DNA of 64,000 bases from an uncultured Ruminiclostridium sp. (lineage in GTDB: Bacteria; Bacillota; Clostridia; Oscillospirales; Ruminococcaceae), in assembly GCA_944388385.1 (NCBI GenBank), contig CALXIO010000005.1, positions 1 through 64,000 on the forward strand, given 5' to 3'. The position numbers and the translations under genes are program-made. Of this stretch, positions 52,830 to 63,497 are shown piece after piece. How positions within the stretch are numbered: the stretch's first letter is position 1; every line of letters starts with the position of its first letter. Below the pieces are notes generated by a model, which saw only the letters and a list, made by a program, of their open reading frames with translations, ran no database searches and was not told the DNA's origin.

Positions 52830-53756
52830 ATGAAAACAAGAATAACCGAGCTTTTAGGTGTTAAGTACCCCATTCTTCAGGGCGGTATGGCATGGATTGC
52901 CGAAAGCACCCTTGCAAGTGCAGTTTCCAATGCAGGCGGTGTGGGTATCATCGCAGGCGGCTCTGCTCCCATTGATTACCTCAGGGATCAGATAAGACGC
53001 TGTAAGGAGCTTACAGATAAGCCCTTTGGTGTAAATATCATGCTTATGAGCCCCAATGCCGAGGATTTAGCACAGCTTGTAATTGATGAAAAGGTTCCTG
53101 TTATTACAACAGGGGCAGGAAATCCCGGTAAATTCATGGAGGGCTGGCTTAATGCGGGCATAAAGGTAATTCCCGTTATACCGAGTGTAGCTCTTGCAAA
53201 GAGAATGGAGAGAGCAGGTGCGGCGGCTGTTGTTGCCGAGGGTACGGAATCCGGCGGTCACATCGGTGAAAATACCACCATGTGCCTTGTTCCCCAGGTA
53301 GTGGATGCTGTTGATATTCCTGTTATTGCCGCAGGCGGTATTGCAGACGGCAGAGGTATTGCCGCTTCCTTTATGTTAGGTGCTGAGGGTGTTCAGTTAG
53401 GTACAAGATTTTTAGCCGCTGAGGAGTGTCAGATACACCCCACATATAAGCAGCTTGTTGTGGATGCAAAGGACACAGACAGCATAGTTACCGGAAGATA
53501 TACCGGTCACCCCTGCAGAAGTGTTAAGACTAAGTTCTCAAAGAGACTTGCAAGCGGTGAATCTAACGGTACAATCACCCCTGAGCAGTTTGAGGAAATA
53601 ACCTTAGGCTCACTGAGAAAGGCTGTACAGGACGGCAACCTTGATGAAGGCTCCTTCCTTTGCGGTGCTATTGCAGGTATGATAAATGAGGTAAAGCCTG
53701 CCAAGGATATAATTGAGGAAATGTTTGCACAGGCTGAAAAGCTGCTTGGCAGATAA
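52830..53756 (+). CDS. fabK: Enoyl-ACP reductase II (FMN-dependent)
   Basis: 308 aa TIM-barrel flavoenzyme. Motifs: YPILQGGMAWIAES, AGGVGIIAGGSAP, GTESGGHIGENTT and AAGGIADGRGIAASFMLGAEGVQLGTRFL. It reduces enoyl-ACP with NAD(P)H in place of FabI, so triclosan would be a poor inhibitor (family knowledge). Confidence 0.94.
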   Translation: MKTRITELLGVKYPILQGGMAWIAESTLASAVSNAGGVGIIAGGSAPIDYLRDQIRRCKELTDKPFGVNIMLMSPNAEDLAQLVIDEKVPVITTGAGNPGKFMEGWLNAGIKVIPVIPSVALAKRMERAGAAAVVAEGTESGGHIGENTTMCLVPQVVDAVDIPVIAAGGIADGRGIAASFMLGAEGVQLGTRFLAAEECQIHPTYKQLVVDAKDTDSIVTGRYTGHPCRSVKTKFSKRLASGESNGTITPEQFEEITLGSLRKAVQDGNLDEGSFLCGAIAGMINEVKPAKDIIEEMFAQAEKLLGR

Positions 53757-53772
53757 AAGGGAGGAATTTAAA

Positions 53773-54507
53773 ATGGCTACAGCAATAATTACCGGCTCTG
53801 CAAGAGGTATCGGTGCGGCTATCGCATTAAGACTTGCAAAGGACGGCTACGACATTGCCCTTAACGATATAAGCGAGGGAATGTTTGAAAATAACGACAT
53901 TATGGACAAGATCAAGGCAGAGGGCGTTCAGTGTGAAAAATACATAGCGGACGTTTCAAGCCATGCGGACTGTGAAAATCTTGTTAAGGCAGTAAAGGAA
54001 CGCTTCGGCAGTATTGATGTACTGGTAAACAATGCAGGCATCACAAGGGACGGCCTTATGATGAGAATGGCTGAGGATGTTTATGATCTTGTTATTTCCG
54101 TAAATCAGAAGAGCGTATTTAATATGACAAAGTTTGCCGGTGCTGTTATGATGAAGCAGAAAAGCGGCAGAATTATAAATCTTTCCTCCGTTGCAGGACT
54201 TTACGGCAATGCAGGACAGATGAATTACAGCGCATCCAAGGCGGCTATTATCGGTATGACAAAGACAACCGCAAAGGAGCTGGGTTCAAGAGGAATTACC
54301 TGTAATGCGGTAGCTCCCGGATTTATTCAGACCCCAATGACCGATAAGCTGACTGAGGAGCAGAAAAAGGCTATCCTTAATATGATCGCCATGAAGAGAT
54401 ACGGTCAGGTGGAGGAAATAGCCGGTGTTGTATCATTCCTTGCTTCAAAGGATGCAAGCTATGTTACAGGACAGGTAATTGAAATAAGCGGCGGCTTATC
54501 AATGTAA
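53773..54507 (+). CDS. fabG: 3-oxoacyl-ACP reductase
   Basis: 244 aa short-chain dehydrogenase from the ATG at 53773 (GGGAGGAATTT upstream); a longer frame from 53713 overlaps fabK. Motifs: ITGSARGIGAAIA (NADPH), NNAG, LSSVAGLYGN (Ser), YSASKAA (Tyr, Lys) and PGFIQTPM. It reduces 3-oxoacyl-ACP. Confidence 0.94.
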   Translation: MATAIITGSARGIGAAIALRLAKDGYDIALNDISEGMFENNDIMDKIKAEGVQCEKYIADVSSHADCENLVKAVKERFGSIDVLVNNAGITRDGLMMRMAEDVYDLVISVNQKSVFNMTKFAGAVMMKQKSGRIINLSSVAGLYGNAGQMNYSASKAAIIGMTKTTAKELGSRGITCNAVAPGFIQTPMTDKLTEEQKKAILNMIAMKRYGQVEEIAGVVSFLASKDASYVTGQVIEISGGLSM

Positions 54508-54519
54508 GAAAGGAAATAG

Positions 54520-55761
54520 ATGAAAATGAGCAGAGTAGTTATTACGGGACTTGGGGTAGTAAGCCCTATCGGTAACACCGTAGATGAATTCTGGCACAGC
54601 CTTCTCCAAGGTAAGCACGGCTTTACTCTTGAGGAGTGGTTTCCCGGACAGAGCGAGGAGCTTAATGTCAAGGCAAGCGTAAAGGACTTCAGCGCAGAGG
54701 ATTACTTTGACAAGAAGGAGCTTCGCAGAACAGATATTCTTACCCAGTATGCGGTATATGCCTCAATGAAGGCACTTGATGATGCAGGAACAGACTTTAA
54801 GGATGTGGACCCCTACCGTTGCGGTGTTATAATCGGTTCAGGTATCGGCGGCATGGAAACCACCCAGGAGGAAATGCTTGCATACCACAACAAGGGCAAC
54901 AAGAGAGTATCTGTATTTACAATTCCCAAGATGATAGGAAATATGGCGGCAGGTACCGTTGCAATTCGTACAGGCTTTAAGGGTATAAACTACTGTACGG
55001 TTTCAGCCTGTGCCAGCGGTACTCATGCAATAGGTGAAGCATTCCACGCCATAAAGCACGGCTATATGGATGTGGCTGTTGCAGGCGGTACGGAAAAGTG
55101 TTCAATAGGCTTTGCTTATGCAGGCTTTAACAATATGCACGCTATTACAAAGTCCACAGATGTGGACAGAGCAAGCATCCCCTTTGATGCTGAAAGAAGC
55201 GGCTTTGTACTGGGTGACGGCTGCGGTATTGTTATTCTTGAGGAATATGAGCACGCAAAGGCAAGAGGTGCCAAGATATATGCTGAGGTGGTAGGCTACG
55301 GCGCTACCTGTGATGCTTATCACGAAACCAGCCCCGACCCCGAGGGACAGGGCGGTGCTAAGGCTATGGAGCTTGCGGTACAGGAAAGCGGACTTCCGAA
55401 AGAGCAGTTTAACTACATTAACGCTCACGGTACTTCTACCCCCATGAACGACAAGACCGAAACCAACGCTATAAAGATTGCCTTCGGTGAACACGCTAAG
55501 AATATTGCCATTAACTCCACTAAGTCCATGACAGGTCACCTTTTGGGTGCGGCAGGCGGTGTTGAGGCTGTTGCTACTGCACTTCAGATAAAGAACGAAA
55601 CAATTCACTGCACAAGAGGTTATAAGGTAGCAGACCCCGAATGTGATCTTGACTATGTAACAGAGGGTGCAAGAAAGGCTAAGATCACCGGCGCATTAAG
55701 TAATTCACTGGGCTTTGGCGGTCACAATGCTTGTATTGCCTTTGCTCCCGTTGAGGACTGA
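54520..55761 (+). CDS. fabF: Beta-ketoacyl-ACP synthase II
   Basis: 413 aa elongating condensing enzyme. The triad is Cys (VSACASGTHA), His (NAHGTSTPMND) and His (KSMTGHLLGAAGG). Start at 54520 or at the ATG two codons later. It follows fabG by 12 bases. Confidence 0.94.
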   Translation: MKMSRVVITGLGVVSPIGNTVDEFWHSLLQGKHGFTLEEWFPGQSEELNVKASVKDFSAEDYFDKKELRRTDILTQYAVYASMKALDDAGTDFKDVDPYRCGVIIGSGIGGMETTQEEMLAYHNKGNKRVSVFTIPKMIGNMAAGTVAIRTGFKGINYCTVSACASGTHAIGEAFHAIKHGYMDVAVAGGTEKCSIGFAYAGFNNMHAITKSTDVDRASIPFDAERSGFVLGDGCGIVILEEYEHAKARGAKIYAEVVGYGATCDAYHETSPDPEGQGGAKAMELAVQESGLPKEQFNYINAHGTSTPMNDKTETNAIKIAFGEHAKNIAINSTKSMTGHLLGAAGGVEAVATALQIKNETIHCTRGYKVADPECDLDYVTEGARKAKITGALSNSLGFGGHNACIAFAPVED

Positions 55762-55779
55762 GAAAGGAAGGATGATATA

Positions 55780-56238
55780 ATGAAGAAGGAAGAATATATC
55801 CAGTTTGTATCAGAGCTTGCTTCAGTTATGAAGGAAAACGGCATTGACCATATAAATATAAAAGAGGAGGATTTTGAGATAGAGCTTTCAAAGTCCTGCT
55901 CATTACCTCCCATACCCCCTATGCCCCCTATGGGAATGGCTCCCATGGCAGCACCTGCAGCTGCACCTGCTGAGGCTTCTGCCCCTGCTGCACCTGCCGC
56001 ACTTGCAAAGAGCATTACAAGTCCCATAGTAGGTACATTCTATGCTGCTCCGGCCCCCACAAAGCCTGCCTTTGTAAAGGTCGGCGACAAGGTAAATGTA
56101 GGGGATGTAGTTTGCATAGTTGAAAGCATGAAGGTCATGAATGAGATAGTAGCCGACAAGGCAGGAACGGTTACTGCTATTGCGGTAAATGACGGAGAGG
56201 CTGTTGAATTCGGTCAGCCCCTTATCATTCTTGACTGA
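55780..56238 (+). CDS. accB: Biotin carboxyl carrier protein of acetyl-CoA carboxylase
   Basis: 152 aa. The N-terminal helical region is followed by a Pro/Ala-rich hinge ([24 protein letters not shown]), then the biotinyl domain with [10 protein letters not shown], where K118 carries biotin. Part of the acetyl-CoA carboxylase complex with AccC, AccA and AccD encoded downstream. Confidence 0.94.
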   Translation: MKKEEYIQFVSELASVMKENGIDHINIKEEDFEIELSKSCSLPPIPPMPPMGMAPMAAPAAAPAEASAPAAPAALAKSITSPIVGTFYAAPAPTKPAFVKVGDKVNVGDVVCIVESMKVMNEIVADKAGTVTAIAVNDGEAVEFGQPLIILD

Positions 56239-56251
56239 GAAAGGAAAAAAT

Positions 56252-56680
56252 ATGAGCTTAATGAATAAAGAGCAGATAATGGAGATCATCCCCCACAGAG
56301 ATCCCTTTATGCTTATTGACACAATAGAAGAAATGGTACCCGGTCAGAAGGTAGTTGCCACAAAGTACATGAAGGAGGACGAATTCTGGTTTAAGGGTCA
56401 CTTCCCGGAATATCCCGTTGTACCCGGTGTGCTTATGCTTGAAATGATGGCACAGGCAGGGGCGGTTGCTATGCTTGCACTTCCCGAAAACAAGGGCAAG
56501 ATAGGATTTTTCGGCGGTGTAAAGGAAGCAAAGTTCCGTCGCCAGGTCGTACCCGGTGATACACTTAAAATAGAAGTAGAAATAGTAAAGGTAAAGGGGC
56601 CCGTAGGCGTAGGCAAGGCACTTGCCACAGTAAACGGTGAAAAGGCGGTTTCCGCTGAGATTTCCTTTGCTATAAAGTAA
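56252..56680 (+). CDS. fabZ: 3-hydroxyacyl-ACP dehydratase
   Basis: 142 aa hotdog-fold dehydratase from the ATG at 56252 (GAAAGGAAAAAAT upstream; a longer frame from 56189 overlaps accB). Catalytic motif [11 protein letters not shown] and [16 protein letters not shown] (Glu). It also explains the accB-fabZ-accC order typical of Firmicutes. Confidence 0.94.
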   Translation: MSLMNKEQIMEIIPHRDPFMLIDTIEEMVPGQKVVATKYMKEDEFWFKGHFPEYPVVPGVLMLEMMAQAGAVAMLALPENKGKIGFFGGVKEAKFRRQVVPGDTLKIEVEIVKVKGPVGVGKALATVNGEKAVSAEISFAIK

Positions 56681-56697
56681 GGATTGGAAAGAAGAGT

Positions 56698-58041
56698 ATG
56701 TTCAAGAAAATTCTGATAGCTAACCGCGGTGAAATTGCTATAAGAATTATCCGTGCCTGCAGAGAAATGGGAATAAAGACCGTAGCGGTATATTCCTCAG
56801 CGGATAAATCCGCCCTTCATGCACAGATAGCAGATGAAGCGATATGTATAGGTCCTGCCCCCTCAAAGGACAGCTACCTTAATACTAAGGCCTTACTTGC
56901 CGCCTGTGAAATAACAGGGGCACAGGCTATTCACCCCGGCTTTGGATTTTTGTCGGAAAACAGTCACTTTGTCCGTCTTTGTGACAAGTGCGGTATAAAG
57001 TTCATAGGTCCAAGTGCCGATGCCATGGATGCCTTAGGCGACAAGGCAAATGCCAAAAAGACCATGATCGAAAATGATGTACCTGTTGTTCCCGGCTCAG
57101 ATGGTGTTATTGAATCCATAGAGCAGGCAAAGGAGGTTTCTGCCCGTATAGGCTACCCTGTAATGGTTAAGGCCTCAGCCGGCGGCGGTGGCAGAGGTAT
57201 CCGCCTTTGCGAAAAGGAGGAGGACTTGGAGGCCTGCATTACAGCCGCTAAGCAGGAGGCACAGCAGTGCTTTGCAAATGATGAGGTATATATTGAAAAG
57301 TTCATTGTAAATCCCCGTCATGTGGAGATACAGCTTCTTGCCGATCAGCACGGTAATGTGATATACTTAGGTGAGCGTGACTGCTCACTTCAGAGAAGAA
57401 ACCAGAAGGTGCTTGAGGAAAGCCCCTGCCCTGTTATGACTGAGGATCTTCGCCGCAGAATGGGCGAAGCGGCGGTAAGAGCCGCAAAGGCCTGCGGTTA
57501 TGCAAATGCAGGTACGGTTGAATTTCTTGTGGATAAGGATCTTAACTTCTACTTCATGGAGATGAACGCAAGAATTCAGGTTGAGCATCCTGTTACAGAG
57601 ATGGTTACCGGGGTGGATTTAGTAAAGGCACAGATAGCTATTGCCGCAGGAGAGCCGTTAAGACTTTCCCAGGAGGATATAAAGCTTACAGGCCATGTTA
57701 TTGAATGTCGTATCAATGCAGAGGACCCCAAAAACGGATTCCGTCCCTGCCCCGGCAAGATAGAATCCATACATATGCCCGGCGGCCCCGGTGTGCGTAT
57801 TGATACTGCCGTATATCAAGGCTATGTTATCCCTCCCTACTATGACAGCATGATAGCAAAGGTTATAGTAAAGGGTGTAGACCGTAAAGAGGCTATGCAG
57901 AAGATGAAGGTTGCCTTATCGGAATTTCTGATTGAGGGTATCACCACAAACATTGACTTCCAGCTTAATTTACTTAAGGACGAGGATGTGGAAAGCGGTA
58001 ACTTTGATATCGGTTTTCTTAATCGCAAGGATCTCACATAA
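56698..58041 (+). CDS. accC: Biotin carboxylase of acetyl-CoA carboxylase
   Basis: 447 aa ATP-grasp enzyme. Motifs: [20 protein letters not shown], the glycine-rich ATP loop [31 protein letters not shown] and [18 protein letters not shown]. It carboxylates biotin on AccB. Confidence 0.95.
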   Translation: MFKKILIANRGEIAIRIIRACREMGIKTVAVYSSADKSALHAQIADEAICIGPAPSKDSYLNTKALLAACEITGAQAIHPGFGFLSENSHFVRLCDKCGIKFIGPSADAMDALGDKANAKKTMIENDVPVVPGSDGVIESIEQAKEVSARIGYPVMVKASAGGGGRGIRLCEKEEDLEACITAAKQEAQQCFANDEVYIEKFIVNPRHVEIQLLADQHGNVIYLGERDCSLQRRNQKVLEESPCPVMTEDLRRRMGEAAVRAAKACGYANAGTVEFLVDKDLNFYFMEMNARIQVEHPVTEMVTGVDLVKAQIAIAAGEPLRLSQEDIKLTGHVIECRINAEDPKNGFRPCPGKIESIHMPGGPGVRIDTAVYQGYVIPPYYDSMIAKVIVKGVDRKEAMQKMKVALSEFLIEGITTNIDFQLNLLKDEDVESGNFDIGFLNRKDLT

Positions 58042-58073
58042 TATATTTTTTAAGAAAAAAGGCGGTGCTGTAA

Positions 58074-58961
58074 TTGTTAGAAGATCTTTTTAAGATGGTC
58101 AGAGATCGTTTTAACGATGACAAGACAGAGGACACTAAGCAAGAGTCCCCGGAAATACCGAAGGATCTGCTTTTTAAGTGTCCCAGATGTCAGAGCGTAT
58201 TTTACATGGATGAGTTTGAAAAGAGAAGGAAAACCTGTCCTGTATGTAACTATCACGCAAGACTTACCTGGAGAGAGCGTCTTGAAATAACTGCGGACAA
58301 GGACAGCTTTGAGCCCTTTGATGCAGAGATGAACAGTAAAAATCCCATAGGCTTCCCGGAGTATGAAAATAAAATCAAGGAGCTTCAGGATAAGAACGGC
58401 ATAAATGATGCGGTGGTTACGGGTGTATGCACAATAAGAGGATACCGCGCGGTGCTTGGTATTATGGATTCAAACTTCATGATGGCAAGTATGGGAAGCG
58501 TGGTAGGTGAAAAAATTACCCGTGCCTTTGAATATGCCACCGAGCATAAATTGCCGGTGATACTGTTTACGGCATCCGGCGGCGCTCGTATGCAGGAGGG
58601 TATAATCTCCCTTATGCAAATGGCCAAGACCTCCGGTGCGGTAAAGCGTCACAGCGATGCAGGGGGACTTTATATAACTGTACTTACAGACCCCACCACA
58701 GGCGGCGTTACTGCATCCTTTGCAAGCCTTGGTGATATAATTCTTGCTGAGCCTAAAATTCTTGTGGGCTTTGCAGGAAGGAGAGTTATCCAGGGTACTA
58801 TAAAGCAGAAATTACCGGATGATTTTCAGACTGCGGAATTTTTACTTGAAAACGGCTTTGTTGATGCCATAGTAGAAAGAAAAGCCATGAGAAAATCACT
58901 GTCAAATATTCTTCGACTTCATAATTATAAAAAAGTCGTTGATATGTGGCAGCACGGTTAA
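58074..58961 (+). CDS. accD: Acetyl-CoA carboxylase carboxyltransferase, beta subunit
   Basis: 295 aa starting with TTG at 58074; AAGGCGGTG lies upstream. The zinc ribbon is FKCPRCQSVFYMDEFE..KTCPVCNYH and the crotonase-like core includes TASGGARMQEGI and SLGDIILAEP. It works with AccA to move the carboxyl group to acetyl-CoA. A later ATG (MVRDRF) is possible but would shorten the N-terminus. Confidence 0.93.
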   Translation: MLEDLFKMVRDRFNDDKTEDTKQESPEIPKDLLFKCPRCQSVFYMDEFEKRRKTCPVCNYHARLTWRERLEITADKDSFEPFDAEMNSKNPIGFPEYENKIKELQDKNGINDAVVTGVCTIRGYRAVLGIMDSNFMMASMGSVVGEKITRAFEYATEHKLPVILFTASGGARMQEGIISLMQMAKTSGAVKRHSDAGGLYITVLTDPTTGGVTASFASLGDIILAEPKILVGFAGRRVIQGTIKQKLPDDFQTAEFLLENGFVDAIVERKAMRKSLSNILRLHNYKKVVDMWQHG

Positions 58962-58981
58962 TGCAGTAAGGAGGTATTGAT

Positions 58982-59785
58982 ATGTCAGAGCTTACTGCTA
59001 CACAGCGACTTGAAATAATAAGAGAAAAAACAAGACCCACGGTAAATGATTATATCCCCCTTATATTCAATCACTTTACCGAATTTCACGGGGATCGTCA
59101 CTTTGGTGATGACGGGGCTATTATGGCAGGTATTGCCACCTTAAACAGCACCCCCGTTACGGTTATTGCTCAGGTTAAGGGCAGAAACTTAGAGGAAAAC
59201 AAGCGTTCTAACTTCTCTATGCCCAATCCCGAGGGCTACAGAAAGGCATTAAGACTTGCCTATCAGGCGGAAAAATTCCACAGACCGGTTATCTGTCTTG
59301 TGGACACCCCCGGTGCATTTTGCGGTGTGGATGCGGAAAAGAGAGGTCAGGGTGAGGCTATTGCAAGAAACATAGCCGAATTTATGACGCTTAAGACCCC
59401 GGTTATTTCCGTTGTACTGGGCGAAGGCGGAAGCGGCGGCGCACTTGCGCTTGCGGTATGTGATGAGCTTGCGATGCTTGAAAATGCCCTTTATTCGGTA
59501 ATTTCCCCAAGGGGCTTTGCATCCATATTATGGAAGGATCCCTCAAGGGAAAAGGAAGCGGCGGAGCTGATGAAGATAACCGCCGAGGATCTTACCCGCT
59601 TTGGTGTATGCGATAAGATAATTGCCGAGCCGGTGGGCGGCGCTCATAACGACCCCCATCTTACGGCGGATAATATTTCCGAGTATCTTCTTGATGCGGT
59701 AGAAAGACTTACAAAGCTTGATATTGATACTCTGCTTGAAAACAGATATCAGAAGTTCCGCAAGATAGGAGAATTCACCGAATAA
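58982..59785 (+). CDS. accA: Acetyl-CoA carboxylase carboxyltransferase, alpha subunit
   Basis: 267 aa crotonase-fold subunit with LVDTPGAFCGVDAEKRGQGEAIARN and VVLGEGGSGGALALAVCDELAM. Shorter than the E. coli protein (about 319 aa) because it lacks much of the N-terminal helix, as in other Firmicutes. Last gene of the operon; no obvious terminator before the acpP promoter. Confidence 0.93.
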   Translation: MSELTATQRLEIIREKTRPTVNDYIPLIFNHFTEFHGDRHFGDDGAIMAGIATLNSTPVTVIAQVKGRNLEENKRSNFSMPNPEGYRKALRLAYQAEKFHRPVICLVDTPGAFCGVDAEKRGQGEAIARNIAEFMTLKTPVISVVLGEGGSGGALALAVCDELAMLENALYSVISPRGFASILWKDPSREKEAAELMKITAEDLTRFGVCDKIIAEPVGGAHNDPHLTADNISEYLLDAVERLTKLDIDTLLENRYQKFRKIGEFTE

Positions 59786-59883
59786 GCGGTCAATATTGTC
59801 ATTATGGCGTTTTATTGTGCAAGTTGATGAAATATGGGGATAATTTTTAGATATTTTTATTCCTGTTTATGTTAATTTCACAC

Positions 59884-59912
59884 TTGATTATTTTGGCATT
59901 ATGCCTTATAAT
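59884..59912 (+). promoter_or_regulatory. Promoter of acpP
   Basis: TTGATT (59884-59889) and TATAAT (59907-59912), 17 bp apart, so the carrier protein has its own strong promoter separate from the fab operon. Confidence 0.75.
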
Positions 59913-59955
59913 ATTAACGAAAGAAAAATTCTTTTAAATAACGGAGGAAAATCAG

Positions 59956-60189
59956 ATGGTATTTGATAAGGTTAAATCAATAATCGTAGATCAGCTTGAT
60001 GTTGATGAAGACAAGGTTACAGAAGCAGCAAGCATCACAGAGGATCTGGGTGCAGATTCACTTGACGTTGTTGACTTAGTAATGAGCTTTGAGGAAGAAT
60101 TCGGTATCGAAATTCCCGATGAGCAGGTTGAAAAGATCAAGACTGTCGGCGACATCGTAAACTTCATCGAAGAAAACACAGAAAACTGA
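59956..60189 (+). CDS. acpP: Acyl carrier protein
   Basis: 77 aa acidic four-helix protein. The phosphopantetheine attachment site is [13 protein letters not shown] with Ser35. Ribosome site GGAGG. It carries the growing acyl chain for all Fab enzymes of the upstream cluster. Confidence 0.95.
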   Translation: MVFDKVKSIIVDQLDVDEDKVTEAASITEDLGADSLDVVDLVMSFEEEFGIEIPDEQVEKIKTVGDIVNFIEENTEN

Positions 60190-60207
60190 TTTAATTACAG
60201 ATTCTGA

Positions 60208-60230
60208 AAGCCGTATTTCCAATACGGCTT
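60208..60230 (+). terminator. Terminator after acpP
   Basis: AAGCCGTATT (60208-60217) pairs with AATACGGCTT (60221-60230), followed by ATATTTTTATTT. Confidence 0.85.
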
Positions 60231-60255
60231 ATATTTTTATTTGAGGATTGATTAA

Positions 60256-60744
60256 ATGAAAAGTGCTTGCTTCACAGGACACCGCAGGGTTGACAGCGGT
60301 GACATTCTGCCATTAAAAACATTGCTTGACAGTGTTATATGCTCTCTTGCAGACAGAGGTGTTACCGATTTTTATTGCGGTGGTGCTTTAGGCTTTGACA
60401 CTATCTGCGCCTCTATGATAATCTATCTGCGCAAACGCAAGGCATTGGATATAAAGCTTCATCTTGTACTGCCCTGCAGAAATGAGGAGCAGACAAGGGG
60501 CTGGTCTGACAAGGACAAGCATGAGTTTTACAGCATCATGATGTTTGCGGATGAGATAGAGTATACAGGAAGTGACTACGCTAAGGACTGTATGAAAAAG
60601 CGCAACCAACAGCTTGTCAATATGGGGGATATTTGTATTGCCTATTATGACGGGGTGACAAAGAGAAGCGGTACTGCCCAGACTGTGCGTATGGCAAATG
60701 AAAAGGGCATAGAGATAATCAATCTTTATAATCTGATGCAATAA
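60256..60744 (+). CDS. SLOG-family (YpsA/DUF1273-like) protein
   Basis: 162 aa Rossmann-like SLOG domain. Landmarks: CFTGHRRVDSGD at the N-terminus, DFYCGGALGFDTICA and the later YDGVTKRSGTAQTVRMANEKGI. SLOG domains bind nucleotides or nucleotide-derived ligands; the Bacillus relative YpsA affects cell division. The function here is not known. It lies between acpP and a symporter and has its own terminator. Confidence 0.82.
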   Translation: MKSACFTGHRRVDSGDILPLKTLLDSVICSLADRGVTDFYCGGALGFDTICASMIIYLRKRKALDIKLHLVLPCRNEEQTRGWSDKDKHEFYSIMMFADEIEYTGSDYAKDCMKKRNQQLVNMGDICIAYYDGVTKRSGTAQTVRMANEKGIEIINLYNLMQ

Positions 60745-60749
60745 AAAAG

Positions 60750-60766
60750 GGGAGGCTATGCCTCCC
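60750..60766 (+). terminator. Terminator after the SLOG gene
   Basis: GGGAGGC (60750-60756) pairs with GCCTCCC (60760-60766), followed by TTATTTTTT on plus. On minus the stem is followed by TTTTTTAT, so it may also serve the convergent symporter. Confidence 0.85.
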
Positions 60767-60778
60767 TTATTTTTTATT

Positions 60779-62278
60779 CTATTGTGTCTGAACCTCAGCC
60801 GCCACTTCAAGATCCTTCTCCATGGATTTAAGTCCCTTGGGAGGGTCTTTTTTATTGTCCTCTGATTTAAGCCGTTGTAAGAAGTCCTTTGTTTCCCTTG
60901 ATACAACACCGCTTAACAGCAACAATGCCACTAAGTTCGGGAATGCCATAAGTCCGTTAAAGATATCCGCTAAGGTCCATACAGCCTCTGCCGTAAGGTA
61001 AGGTCCTATGAATATCATAGCGATATAGATAAACTTGTATATCTTTAATACTAAGGGCTTTTTGCCTATGAGATATTCAAGACATCTTTCGGAATAATAG
61101 TTCCAGCCTAAGATAGTAGTAAAGGCAAAGAACATAAGGCATATCATAAGTATAAAGCTGGTGACACTTTCAGGTAAGAAGAAAAGTCCGTTATCAAAGG
61201 CATACGCTGTAACATTTACGCCCTCAAGGAGATTTCCTGCTGCGTCTGTTGCCTGCCATGCACCGGTGATAACTATTGAAAGACCTGTCATGGTGCAGAT
61301 AATTATTGTATCAATAAATGTACCTGTCATGGATACAAGACCCTGTCTTGCAGGCTCCTTTGTCTTTGCCGCTGCTGCTGCAATAGGCGCAGAACCAAGA
61401 CCGGATTCATTTGAGAAGATACCTCTTGCGATACCCTTCTGCATAGCTACCAACATACTGCCCACAATACCGCCGGTAACCGCCTGAGGATTAAATGCGC
61501 CCTCGATAATTACCGCAAATGCGCCGGGTACCTTGTCTATGTTTGTAAATAACAAAGTAAGACAGGTAAGCACATATAAAATAGCCATAAAGGGTACTAC
61601 CAGTTCAGAAACCTTTGATATTCTCTTGATACCGCCGATAATAACAAGGGCGGCAAGAATAGTTACCACAGCACCTGCAATAAGTGCCGCTACTGAATAA
61701 TCATGACCGAAAAGGTTTATCATAAGTGCCTTATCCGGATCAAAGAAGCTCTGTGCCGCATCGGTGATACCGTTGCACTGGGTGATAGTTCCTATACCCA
61801 TGAGACCTGCCAGAAGTCCGAATACCGCAAAAATCTTAGCAAGCCACTTGAATTTCTTACCAAGGCCGTTTTCAATATAGTAGAATGGTCCGCCGAGAAC
61901 GTGTCCCTCATTATCAATGGTACGGTACTTTACCGCAAGCAAGCCCTCGGCATACTTTGTTGCCATACCGAAGAAGGCCGCTACCACCATCCAGAATAAA
62001 GCACCCGGGCCGCCTGCCGCTATGGCAGTGGCAACACCTACTATATTACCTGTGCCTATGGTGGCTGAAAGGGCTATACATAATGCGGAGAAGCTGGAAA
62101 CCTCACCCTTGCCCCCTTCTTCATCCTTCACCATAAACTTAAAGGCCTTGCCGAGTTTGGTTATCTGAAGAAGTCTTAATCTTACCGTGAGGATTATACC
62201 TACCGCTAAGATACATACGATAAGGGGTATGCCCCATACAAAATCATCTACTGCTTTAATCATTTCATTGAAACCCAT
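60779..62278 (-). CDS. Alanine/glycine:cation symporter (AGCS family)
   Basis: 499 aa from the ATG at 62278 (AGAG upstream; a GTG at 62284 is the alternative). About ten or eleven helices. Family signature ATIGTGNIVGVATAIAAGGPGALFWMVVAAFFGMATKYAE lies near residue 75, and GIFSNESGLGSAPIAAAAAKT is also conserved. Sodium-driven uptake of alanine or glycine is the likely role; AlsT/DagA are relatives. It is located just downstream of metK on the same strand, but a transcriptional link is not clear. Confidence 0.92.
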   Translation of the reverse strand: MGFNEMIKAVDDFVWGIPLIVCILAVGIILTVRLRLLQITKLGKAFKFMVKDEEGGKGEVSSFSALCIALSATIGTGNIVGVATAIAAGGPGALFWMVVAAFFGMATKYAEGLLAVKYRTIDNEGHVLGGPFYYIENGLGKKFKWLAKIFAVFGLLAGLMGIGTITQCNGITDAAQSFFDPDKALMINLFGHDYSVAALIAGAVVTILAALVIIGGIKRISKVSELVVPFMAILYVLTCLTLLFTNIDKVPGAFAVIIEGAFNPQAVTGGIVGSMLVAMQKGIARGIFSNESGLGSAPIAAAAAKTKEPARQGLVSMTGTFIDTIIICTMTGLSIVITGAWQATDAAGNLLEGVNVTAYAFDNGLFFLPESVTSFILMICLMFFAFTTILGWNYYSERCLEYLIGKKPLVLKIYKFIYIAMIFIGPYLTAEAVWTLADIFNGLMAFPNLVALLLLSGVVSRETKDFLQRLKSEDNKKDPPKGLKSMEKDLEVAAEVQTQ

Positions 62279-62293
62279 ATGCACTCTTTTTGA

Positions 62294-63469
62294 TTATAAG
62301 CCGAGTTTTTCTTTAAGTGCATCTGCCTTATCTGTCTTTTCCCACAGAACCCCTGTTTCCTCACGACCCATATGACCGTATGCGGCTATGGGACGGTATT
62401 TTGTCTCTCTTAATTTTAATGTCTCTATAATAGCGGAGGGACGAAGATCGAATATTTCCCTTACCGAATTGGCAATAAGCTCATCGCTTACCTTACCTGT
62501 GCCGAAGGTATCCACAAATACAGATACAGGATAAGCAACACCGATAGCATAGGCAAGCTGTACCTCACAACGGGAGGCTATTCCTGCGGCTACTATGTTC
62601 TTTGCCACATATCTTGCCGCATAGGCAGCAGAACGGTCAACCTTTGTGGGGTCCTTTCCGGAAAATGCGCCGCCGCCGTGTCTTCCCATGCCGCCGTAGG
62701 TATCTACTATTATCTTTCTGCCGGTAAGACCGCTGTCACCCTGGGGGCCGCCGATTACAAATCTTCCGGTGGGATTTATAAGGAAGTTTGTTTCCTCGGT
62801 AATAAGCTCAGAGGGAATGGTGGTGAGGATTACCTTCTCTATAATGTCCTTAGTCAGGGTATCATTATCCACATAGTCCTTATGCTGGGAGGAAACTACC
62901 ACGGTTTCTACCCCAACAGGCTTGTCATCCTCATAAATAACCGTTACCTGTGTCTTGCCGTCGGGAAGTAAATAATCCAGCTCCCCGGACTTTCTTACTG
63001 CTGTCAGCTTTTTTGCAAGGGTATGGGCAAGGGAGATAGGAAGGGGCATAAGCTCCTTAGTTTCATCACAGGCATAACCAAACATCATACCCTGATCTCC
63101 TGCACCGGTATCAAAGAGATTTTCACTTCTTCCCTCTAAGGCATTATCAACGCCCATGGCAATATCTACGCTTTGCTCATCTATTGAGGTGAGTATGGCA
63201 CAGGTGTTGCAATCAAAGCCGTATGCGCTGTTATCATAGCCAATGTCCTTTATTACCTGTCTTGCTATTTTAGGTATATCAACATCCGCTGTGGTGGAAA
63301 TTTCACCCATAACAAGCACCATACCTGTTGTAGCACAGGTTTCGCAGGCAACTCTTGCCTTTTTGTCCTGCTCTAAAATAGCATCAAGAATACCGTCGGA
63401 GATCTGGTCGCAGATCTTGTCGGGGTGACCTTCCGTAACACTTTCGGAGGTAAATAAATATCTTGCCAT
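62294..63469 (-). CDS. metK: S-adenosylmethionine synthetase
   Basis: 391 aa that makes SAM from methionine and ATP. Signatures: [35 protein letters not shown] and [19 protein letters not shown] (P loop-like). Length is normal. It is preceded by a SAM-I riboswitch and a strong promoter, so synthesis is shut off when SAM is plentiful. It complements mtaD-ahcY at 10-12.7 kb. Confidence 0.95.
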   Translation of the reverse strand: MARYLFTSESVTEGHPDKICDQISDGILDAILEQDKKARVACETCATTGMVLVMGEISTTADVDIPKIARQVIKDIGYDNSAYGFDCNTCAILTSIDEQSVDIAMGVDNALEGRSENLFDTGAGDQGMMFGYACDETKELMPLPISLAHTLAKKLTAVRKSGELDYLLPDGKTQVTVIYEDDKPVGVETVVVSSQHKDYVDNDTLTKDIIEKVILTTIPSELITEETNFLINPTGRFVIGGPQGDSGLTGRKIIVDTYGGMGRHGGGAFSGKDPTKVDRSAAYAARYVAKNIVAAGIASRCEVQLAYAIGVAYPVSVFVDTFGTGKVSDELIANSVREIFDLRPSAIIETLKLRETKYRPIAAYGHMGREETGVLWEKTDKADALKEKLGL

Positions 63470-63497
63470 TTTCTTTTTCCTTTCCGTATATAAAAAA

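Noticed and set aside
55102..55608. 168-codon minus-strand open frame
   Set aside because: Antisense to fabF with no ribosome site; a shadow of a strongly biased gene.
60388..60909. 173-codon minus-strand open frame across the SLOG gene and the terminator
   Set aside because: It spans a clear terminator and is antisense to a conserved gene.
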